The notes beneath the pieces were generated by a model. That model saw only the letters and a program-made list of their open reading frames with translations, was not told where the DNA came from and did not search any database. From NCBI RefSeq assembly GCF_031157275.1, contig NZ_JAVIFW010000032.1, positions 1 through 64,000 of the forward strand: a stretch of DNA of 64,000 nucleotides, in the 5' to 3' direction. Below are positions 57,689 through 64,000 of this stretch, piece after piece. This stretch comes from Streptomyces sp. LHD-70 (GTDB taxonomy: Bacteria; Actinomycetota; Actinomycetes; Streptomycetales; Streptomycetaceae). How positions within the stretch are numbered: the stretch's first letter is position 1; each line of letters begins with the position of its first letter. Made by a program: the position numbers and the translations under genes.

Positions 57689-60600
57689 TCATGGAGAGCA
57701 TGGATACGACGGGTCGTCTGCTCTCAGGAAGGTCACAGAACTGTCAGCGGCCAGAAAGTAGTGTGCGCCACTGGGATTGCCCGTTGCCCACTCGCCGGGT
57801 CGCAGTGGCTTGGGGAAGGCTGCCACTCGACGTGGTTGTTGTCCCGGTTCGACGGACCACAGTTCCAGGATGCGTCCCGAGGTCAGTACGGCCATATAGC
57901 GCGTGTCCTTGAGGAAGTACGCGGTGAGGAAGTTGTCGGCGAATCGGATGCGGAGGTCTTTCCTCTCCCGGCCTGCCCGCAGGTCGACGGCGTGCAGATC
58001 CGGTTCGCCTTCCACGCTGACCGCCAGCAGATCCAGGTCGCGGTGGCGAGTCACGTGGTACTTCGGCCGGTTCCGGGAAGTAAGTCGAAGTCCGTTCAGG
58101 TCGATCGAGGAGAGGCGTCGTCCTTTGCGGGTATCCCACTGTTCGACGCGGGAACCAACGACCGTCACGAGCCGATCACCGGGCAGGAAGACGAGGCCAA
58201 CGGGTTCCAGCTCACCTGGGTCGCCGGGCGGGGAGAAGAGGTCGTGGGGTCCCAGTCGACGACGGGTGGTTCGGCGGCTGTTTTGAACTCTGATACGCGG
58301 CGCAAGGAAGGAAGTTGACGAACCGTCACCCGATTCTTGTCCGACACATCTGCCATCAGTGTCTCGGCGCTGTTGATCGCGATGACCTGCTCCTTGGGCG
58401 GCGGTGTCTTGGCCTTGACGGACACTTCGGCCAGGTCGCGGTTGTCGCCCTCGGTCTCCATGACGCGCAAGGAGTCGCCGTTCTCACCGAGGCGGACCAT
58501 CATCGTGCTTCCGTCCCCGAGTAGTCTTGGCACGCCGTAGGCGGTGGCTCCATCGGTGCTCACCAGAGTTTGTCCGGAGACCGAAATGTCGTCCTTGATA
58601 GCCAGGACGGGCTCCCGTTCGGATCCGAGCAACGGTAGTTCCGGAGCGAGATCGGACGGGAGCAAGCCAGGAGGCGCGATGACTTTCCGTGGTCGATCGT
58701 TGCCCTTGGCCTTGACGATTTCCCAAGGGTCTCCGCCGGTCAGGGCAAACCGGTCGCCCTTGGAGTCAAGGACCGTGGGTTCGCACGAGGTGCTGTCAGG
58801 GCGGTAATTGCGTAGGACTCGCCGGTCCGCCACTCGTATCGTCTGGTACAGGGCGTTGGTCGAGGACTCGATGTCCCCTGGATGGCAGGTGATGACCACG
58901 GTTCCGTCACCCGACACACCGCTGTGTTTGCCATCCGTGACCAGACGCCGTCTCGCACCGGTCCGAATGTCGACTGCGTCCATCGTTTCGATCAGGGACG
59001 AGGTGGTCCTCATTGCCATCACCGTGGTGTCGTCCGGGCCGAACCAAATGGACTCGATCCCGGGGATTTTCTTCGGCAGGTCGCGCCAGCGCCCCGTCTC
59101 CAGATCCCAGATGCGTACCGGGAATGTCGTGGAATCGGCCGCTGCTTCGACGAGGTAAAGGGACGTCCGCGAGAAATCGATCAGCTTGCGTAGGTTGCCC
59201 AAGTCATCCGGCTTGGCCTTTACCGGAGGACCTTTGAGTAGGTGCGCAGGTCCCACCGGGTACGACGCCGTGGGCTTGACATCGTGCCAGACAACAGCTC
59301 GGTCCTCGTCGCGCACATAGGCGATGCGCTGCCCGTCCAGGCTGACTGCGGGTTCCAAGACGTTGGGACGGAGGCGGAGGTTGACCTGACGCACCTTGCC
59401 CTGCTTCGTACGCAGGAACAGGGTCGCGCGCCGGGTGTCGGAGGTCGCCAGAGTCACCGCGCCGTTCCCGCTCATTGCGACGCTGTCGACCTTTCCCTCC
59501 ACGCCCGACAGGATCCATGCCTTTTCCATGACCGAGGTGTACCGGCACAACAATGCGTTACGGGCTTCCTGCGTCGGGGAGGTGTCGTAGCCCGCCATCG
59601 CGGCCAGAGCGGCCTGGGCAGGATTGGTATCGGCCAGCTCGTCTGCCTGCACTGCCAGCGCCCTGGACCGGCCTTCCGCCGCCCGCTCCTTGCTCACCTC
59701 GGACTCCTGGATGAAGAACTCCCCCAAGGCGGCGATGACAGCGAGAGCGAGCGCGCCGGCCGTCCAGGCCAGCCGGATCTGCCGCTGCCGGGCACGGCGC
59801 TGTTGTTCTACTGCATCGCGTTGCCGGGCTGCGAGGTCGAGGAATTCAGTCTGAGCCGCCGTCAGTTCGTCGGTGCGCCGCGCGAGACGGGTCTCGAGGG
59901 AGATAAGTTGGGCGCCCCGCGGGAGGAGTTCGTCAGCCCGTTCCGCGCTTGCCCAGCGTTCCTGGTCCTGTTGTAACTCCGTGCGCGCGGCGAGGAAGTC
60001 CCGGTCCTCGCGCACCACTTTGGCCAGAGCCGGCCAGGCCGTGATGAGGGCCTCATGTGCGTTCCACACTTTCAGGCATGCCGGAAGCGCCGTGGAGCAC
60101 CAGTAGACGCTCGTGTTTCCCGGCGAGCTGTACGGCCAGGCGCCATTGCTGCTCGCCGGCTTCTGCCCGGGTCAGCACCCGCCGTAGCGCGGGGGCGCCG
60201 CTGTCCGGAACCACGCGTACCAGTCCGGCGAGGAGGCGCCGGGCATGCGTGACGGCTTCGTCGGGGGCAAGGGGATCCGGGGCGTCCCCGGGGTCCACTG
60301 TGTCCAGCGGGTCCGCGGGGCCTGGGGAGCCGGTCTTGGTCTCGCGCAGGACGTACTTCCGCCATGCTTCCTCCGCGTGGCTGCTCAGTGCGCCGGAGAC
60401 GCCGCCGGCCCTTTCGTATGCCTCGACCCTGAGACGACCCCCTGACTGTTTCCACCCACAACTGGCGTAGGACGAAGCCGAGAAGAGGAAGAGCGCCAGG
60501 CTCACTGCCGGCATCCTCGAGGATGCGGCGGGCCAGACCTGGTTCGTAGGACACGCCGGGGATTCGGTCCACGGGGCGGGTGATGACGCGTGCAACTGCT

Positions 60601-61105
60601 CCCGGGTCATCGGGGTCAGCGCATGGATGGCACCTCGCTTCAGGACCGGGCCGAGGTTTTCGTGGTTGAGGGTGGCGTCGACGAAGTCGGCGCGCAAGGT
60701 GAGCAGAACCCGCACCCCGGCGGTGCGCCGGGCTGGGAACAGCACTGACAACAGGGCCGTGAGGTCCCCCTCAGGCAGGTCGAGCAGAGTCTCGGCCTGG
60801 TCCAGTACGACGAGGAGGTCGGTGGTGGCACTGCCGGTGAGCCGGTGGACGGCGTCCGCAAGGCCCGTCTCGGTCAGCCAGGCGACGACTTGCTCGACGC
60901 CGCCGGCGGGCGGCGTTTCGAACCGTTCCTGGCGTGGCAGTTTGAGGAGTTCGACCGCCAGCGCACCCAGTGGGTCGGAAGTGCGGCCGTATCGAGCAGT
61001 ACGGGAGGCAGCGCCCACGCGGGATGTTCACGACTTCGGACAGCAGCTCGGCGGTGGCGGGCAAGACGCCGTCTGCCTCTAGCCGGAGTCCGGGATAAAA
61101 GCGCT
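57689..61105 (-). pseudogene. nSTAND1-type NTPase with C-terminal WD40 propeller, decayed
   Basis: Four pieces in shifting frames add up to one large protein read leftwards. 61100-60610 covers the middle of the NTPase (LVVLDQAETLLDLPEG, the Walker B region; VRVLLTLRADFVDATL; LKRG..HALTPMTREQLHA). 60575-60480 (RIPGVSYEPGLARRILEDAGSEPGALPLLGFVLRQLW) is in another frame. 60470-60055 has the winged-helix part. 60069-58165 continues AHEALITAWPALAKVVRED, a membrane or coiled region (IRLAWTAGALALAVIAALG) and WD-like propeller strands. 58168-57689 is the last part in a further frame. Frameshifts lie near 60575, 60475, 60062 and 58180. The P-loop end is missing beyond 61105. NTPases of this type are core parts of Streptomyces conflict and cell-death systems. 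Confidence 0.85.
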
Positions 61106-61109
61106 GGTA

Positions 61110-61579
61110 AGGGCGCGGACGACGCGCCCCCGCCTCCCTGGGCCGTGCTCGGCCGTTGGCGCAGCGACGCGCACGGCGAGGTCGTCGCGTGGGAGGCCAA
61201 CCCGGACTACCGGCCCTCGCCCGCCGACCTCGGCTGGGCCCCACCGGTCACCGATGCCGACGCCGCCGTACACCTCGCGGCCACCGGCTACGGCCCGGAC
61301 GCCGACGTGGCCGAGGCGCTCGCGGAGGCCGGCACGGTCGCCGTGCGCGTGGCCGAGGACGGGGAGCCCACCTGGACGAGGGCGCCCGGCGGCGCGCTCG
61401 CGATCCCCGTCTTCCCGGTGTCGCCACGGACGCCCCCCGACCGGCTGCCCCCGCATGTGACGATGCCCCTCCACGCCCTCCTCGACCGGCTCCCGCCCGG
61501 CAGGGACGTGCTCCTCGTACCGGCCGCCGAACTGCGGGCGAGGCTTAGCCGCAGTACTCCTCCCGCACCTCTTCCGTAG
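61110..61579 (+). pseudogene. SseB / type VII secretion-associated domain protein, N-terminally truncated
   Basis: The frame WAVLGRWRSDAHGEVVAWEANPDYRPSPADLGWAPPVTDADAAV, then AATGYGPDADVAEALAEAG and VTMPLHALLDRLPPGRDVLLVPA, resembles Streptomyces SseB-like proteins encoded near type VII secretion genes. No start with a ribosome site precedes it, and it begins where the nSTAND relic is cut, so a rearrangement has removed the N-terminus. Its stop overlaps the end of the caspase gene by 35 bases on the opposite strand. Confidence 0.6.
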
Positions 61580-63407
61580 GCGCAGAAGGGTGCACATTCT
61601 CCGGGTCCAGAACCTTCTTCAGGTGCTTTTCGTACAGCTCCTTCCAAGTCCCGTTCTCGATCTGCTCGTCGATGGACTCGCACACGAAGTGACGCAGGGC
61701 GGGGTCGCCCTTCCTCATGCCGACGCCCCAGTTCGTCACGCTGCCCACGATTGGGGTACGAACCAAGGACAACAGGTGGTTCTCCTTCAGGAATCCGGCA
61801 AGGATGGGCCGGTCTGTGACCATGACATTGATGTCCTCTTTGACATGGAGAGCCTCGATGCACTCCTGGTAGCTGGTGACATTGTTCAGGTCGAACTTTT
61901 CGCGCGGGAATTTCTTCATGACGTCCTCGGAAATCGACTCTCCCACCGTGCACACCTCCGTTCCTTCGGGGAGGTCCTGAGGCTCGTCGATGTCCCCCTC
62001 GAAGCTTTCCGTATAGACCAACATCCCTTGATCGGTCCTGAAGTAGGGCCCGGCGAAGTCCACCTTCTTCTCGCGATCATCGGTGATGCTGTAGCTGCTG
62101 ACGACGATGTCGACGTCCGTGCTGGTCAGGCGATGCTCCCGGTCCACGGTGTTCACCTCGATGAATTTGATCTGGTCCTTCTCGAATCCCAGCTTTCTGC
62201 CGATGTTCCTGCCGAAATCCACGTCGAATCCGACCCAGCTCGGAGAGTCTTCCGTTCCGGTGTTGTCGCTCAGCCCGGGCTGGTTGTCCTTGACCCCGAT
62301 CTTGAGCTCGCCGTCCTCCCTTGCCGCCCGGATCGTTTCCGAGTCCGTCAGCTCGTACCCGAAGGGGTCCCAGACGAGGTAGCCGCTGGCAAGGAGAGCG
62401 AGGCAGGCGGCGCCGATCAGTGCGATGCGCGGGTGTCTGCCTTTTCTGCTGCTCCGAACTGCTGCTTCGCGCACCGGAGTTGAGACGTCGGCTCCGTTCC
62501 GGTGGGTGTTCTCGGGCTCGGGGACGTGAGAATCCACGGACGTGCCGGAGCGGCTGTCCACGGTGGGCGTGGACGTGGACGGTGGGGGCGCGCCCTGCGA
62601 TTGGGGCCGGCTGTCCGCGTCGACGAGGGGCCGGGCGGCAGCTGCCCCGACCGGAGCGTTCTCGGGCGAGCTGCGGGGAACGGCGTGATTGCGGCCGAGC
62701 GCCACCTGGGCGCCGGTGTTACGGTCCCGGGCCTGCGGAACGGGATGCCCCCGGGGCTCCAGCGTCTGACGCAGATGCCGGTAGATGGCCCCCAGATCCA
62801 GCAGCGCGGGGCCGCCGGGGATGCCGTGCCGCAGCGTGTCGAGCAGCGCGCGGGTGAACAGGGTGTAGGTGTCCCCGACCGGCGCCAAGGCCGTGCGGGT
62901 CTCGGCAGCGGCCGCGATGAGGAAGCTGCCCTCCACGACGGCTTGGTCGGCGAGTCCGGGAGATGCGCTCATCCGCCCCAGAGCCAGGCCGCTGTAGCAG
63001 CAGTCCAGGATGATGACGTGGCGTTCGGCGCGGGATTCCTGAAGGAGGCCCTGGCGGACCCAGTCGTAGGGCAGCCCGGTCTCCACCCGTCCCACCTCGG
63101 TGTGCGGCAGGGCCAGACTGAGCGTGTCCTGCGGGTCGATCAGCCCATGCCCGGCGAAGTAGACGATCAGGGTGTCGGTGGCTTCGGCGGCGGCCTGTCT
63201 CACCTCCCGCAGCACGGTGTGCGCCGCGGCCGGATTCTCGATGACGGTCACGTGCTGCGGCGGGAGGTGCAGGGACAGCGGGCTCGACAGGAGGTCGGCG
63301 AGGGCCTGCAAGTTGTTGGAGACGGCCGGCAGTTGCTCAAGGTGCTCGTACCGGCTCGTTCCCACCAGGACCGCCCGCGACCTCGCGGGGTCGGGCAGTA
63401 CGCTCAC
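61545..63407 (-). CDS. Caspase-like protease fused by one membrane helix to an extracellular solute-binding domain, 620 aa
   Basis: Residues 10-235 are a peptidase C14 (caspase) domain: SRAVLVGTSRYEHLEQLP, the catalytic histidine in IVYFAGHGLI (H87) and the catalytic cysteine in VIILDCCYSG (C137). A Pro/Ser-rich linker (240-320) leads to one hydrophobic helix (about 328-346, ALIGAACLALLASGYLVW). Residues 352-615 form a bacterial type 3 solute-binding domain as in amino-acid ABC transporters (LKIGVKDNQPGLS, SWVGFDVDFGRNIGRKLG, DIVVSSYSITDDREKKVDFAGPY). The protease should thus face the cytoplasm and the sensor the outside. GTG 63407 overlaps the EACC1 stop (GTGA). It is the probable effector of an EACC1-type conflict system in which ligand binding could control proteolysis. 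Confidence 0.9.
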   Translation of the reverse strand: MSVLPDPARSRAVLVGTSRYEHLEQLPAVSNNLQALADLLSSPLSLHLPPQHVTVIENPAAAHTVLREVRQAAAEATDTLIVYFAGHGLIDPQDTLSLALPHTEVGRVETGLPYDWVRQGLLQESRAERHVIILDCCYSGLALGRMSASPGLADQAVVEGSFLIAAAAETRTALAPVGDTYTLFTRALLDTLRHGIPGGPALLDLGAIYRHLRQTLEPRGHPVPQARDRNTGAQVALGRNHAVPRSSPENAPVGAAAARPLVDADSRPQSQGAPPPSTSTPTVDSRSGTSVDSHVPEPENTHRNGADVSTPVREAAVRSSRKGRHPRIALIGAACLALLASGYLVWDPFGYELTDSETIRAAREDGELKIGVKDNQPGLSDNTGTEDSPSWVGFDVDFGRNIGRKLGFEKDQIKFIEVNTVDREHRLTSTDVDIVVSSYSITDDREKKVDFAGPYFRTDQGMLVYTESFEGDIDEPQDLPEGTEVCTVGESISEDVMKKFPREKFDLNNVTSYQECIEALHVKEDINVMVTDRPILAGFLKENHLLSLVRTPIVGSVTNWGVGMRKGDPALRHFVCESIDEQIENGTWKELYEKHLKKVLDPENVHPSAPTEEVREEYCG

Positions 63408-63757
63408 CGGCCCCCGCCCTCGTCAGGGGCCGTGTCGAGGGCACGTATCACCTGCTCGACCACGTCGCTGGTACCGCCGTCGAGGACGACGACGGTGTCC
63501 CCGCGGCGGATCTCCACCCGCGGCCGTCGTGGCCGGGTCTGCCGCCACGCGACCACGGCCAGTACGAACGATGCCGCGCTCCACCCGTTCCCCGTCACCA
63601 GCTGCAGTACGTCCACCGCCGTGCCCATCTCCCCGGGCCGCGGCGCACTGCCCCGCACTCCGACCGTGGCAGTTCTGCGCACATCGGGGTCCGACCTCAA
63701 CCAGCCCTGCAGAGACCGCAGTTCCGCGGCGGATTCGGCCCATACCTCTAACTGCAC
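63404..63757 (-). CDS. EACC1 (effector-associated constant component 1) protein, 117 aa
   Basis: The sequence VQLEVWAESAAELRSLQGWLRSDPDVR and APRPGEMGTAVDVLQLVTGNG, a central hydrophobic helix (AASFVLAVVAWRQTRP) and the C-terminal strand-helix VEIRRGDTVVVLDGGTSDVVEQVI fit EACC1. EACC1 is the small constant component encoded next to caspase, trypsin or other effectors in predicted ternary NTP-dependent conflict systems of Streptomyces. GTG 63757 is chosen because GGGAGGAG lies six bases upstream; ATG 63802 lacks a site. Its stop overlaps the caspase start, so the two are cotranslated. Confidence 0.85.
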   Translation of the reverse strand: MQLEVWAESAAELRSLQGWLRSDPDVRRTATVGVRGSAPRPGEMGTAVDVLQLVTGNGWSAASFVLAVVAWRQTRPRRPRVEIRRGDTVVVLDGGTSDVVEQVIRALDTAPDEGGGR

Positions 63758-63899
63758 CTGGATCTCCTCCCTCGTGCACTCCCTGCGGCAGTGCGGGACC
63801 ATTCTCTGTCACAGCACCGCCGTCGCGGCAGGAAACGCACGACAGGACCGACGGTGATAGGGATCTGTGAAAACGGCTCTGACCGGAGTTCCGTGAATC
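63758..63899. promoter_or_regulatory. Upstream region of the EACC1-caspase operon
   Basis: There are about 140 bases between the EACC1 start and the transposase relic. The operon promoter should lie here, but I see no clear operator palindrome. Confidence 0.35.
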
Positions 63900-64000
63900 T
63901 CATGGCTGGGTGAGGATGCGGGTGGGGAGTAGGTCGAAGGAGGCCCGTCCGTACGGGCTGCGGCGTGGAGCCGGTCAGCAACGTCTGGATCAACGACGTG
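63900..64000 (-). pseudogene. Transposase C-terminal end (ISL3-like), cut by the window edge
   Basis: The leftward frame ends YGRASFDLLPTRILTQP and stop (63902-63900). The KRQxYGRAxFxLLR ending is typical of ISL3-type transposases. An in-frame stop lies a little upstream, so it may be a relic; only about 30 residues are visible. Confidence 0.5.

Noticed and set aside
57600..57700. IS element inverted-repeat end near GGACATCTGAGATCAG
   Set aside because: No matching second end or transposase gene could be found next to it.
60845..61110. Upstream extension of the SseB-type frame to 60845
   Set aside because: This part is the antisense of the nSTAND relic and has no SseB features; the recognisable domain begins about 61130.
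1..64000. CRISPR arrays and tRNA or rRNA genes
   Set aside because: I found no regularly spaced direct repeats with unique spacers. The only arrays are short tandem repeats, and no cloverleaf or rRNA-like segments were recognised by eye.

Overview
The window is high-GC actinobacterial DNA, almost certainly from a Streptomyces or close relative. Coding frames use G or C at nearly every third position, GTG and TTG starts are common, and genes are often coupled by 4-base ATGA/GTGA/TTGA overlaps. Much of it is accessory DNA. I count about sixteen broken or truncated genes (transposases, a sigma factor, an nSTAND/WD40 protein, a toxin-antitoxin pair, a helicase, a permease and others) between intact operons, as in a Streptomyces chromosome arm.

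Layout: 0-2.2 kb holds a transposase tail, a WD-repeat gene and a small exported protein. 2.3-9.4 kb is a tightly coupled leftward five-gene operon (acyl-CoA dehydrogenase, thiamine-diphosphate enzyme, Glu/Leu/Val-type dehydrogenase, ADP-forming acyl-CoA synthetase, dienoyl-CoA-reductase-like SDR), probably converting an amino or oxo acid into an acyl-CoA. 9.7-12.7 kb has a SnoaL-like protein and a divergent LysR / DMT-exporter pair. 12.7-28.8 kb is a mosaic of single genes (methyltransferase, SMI1/KNR4 protein, lipoprotein, zinc-ribbon proteins, lpdA, MFS exporter, HxlR regulator, cupin protein) among relics.

29.6-44.8 kb is a coherent carbohydrate locus. It encodes a secreted DUF3472-ricin-B protein, an LplB/LplC-type ABC importer with its binding lipoprotein, two paralogous Gfo/Idh/MocA dehydrogenases, a DeoR regulator, an SDR, an EamA transporter and a leftward SIS-ROK-PfkB-aldolase operon. 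The last set matches an amino-sugar route to a ketose bisphosphate. A near-identical 14-mer lies upstream of both the importer operon and the SIS operon.

46.1-56.1 kb is a complete meta-cleavage pathway for 3-(3-hydroxyphenyl)propionate-like aromatics. It has mhpC-mhpA-mhpB, then mhpD-mhpF-mhpE, two IclR regulators and an MHS-family transporter. A Tat-exported metallo-beta-lactamase-fold enzyme follows.

57.7-63.8 kb is the most unusual part. An EACC1 gene overlaps a gene for a caspase-like protease joined through one membrane segment to an extracellular ABC-type solute-binding domain. Next to it lie a decayed nSTAND1-WD40 gene and a truncated SseB/type VII-associated gene. EACC1 and caspases are components of predicted Streptomyces conflict/cell-death systems; the solute-binding sensor fusion is the strongest candidate here for a little-described system. 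The window ends in another transposase tail.
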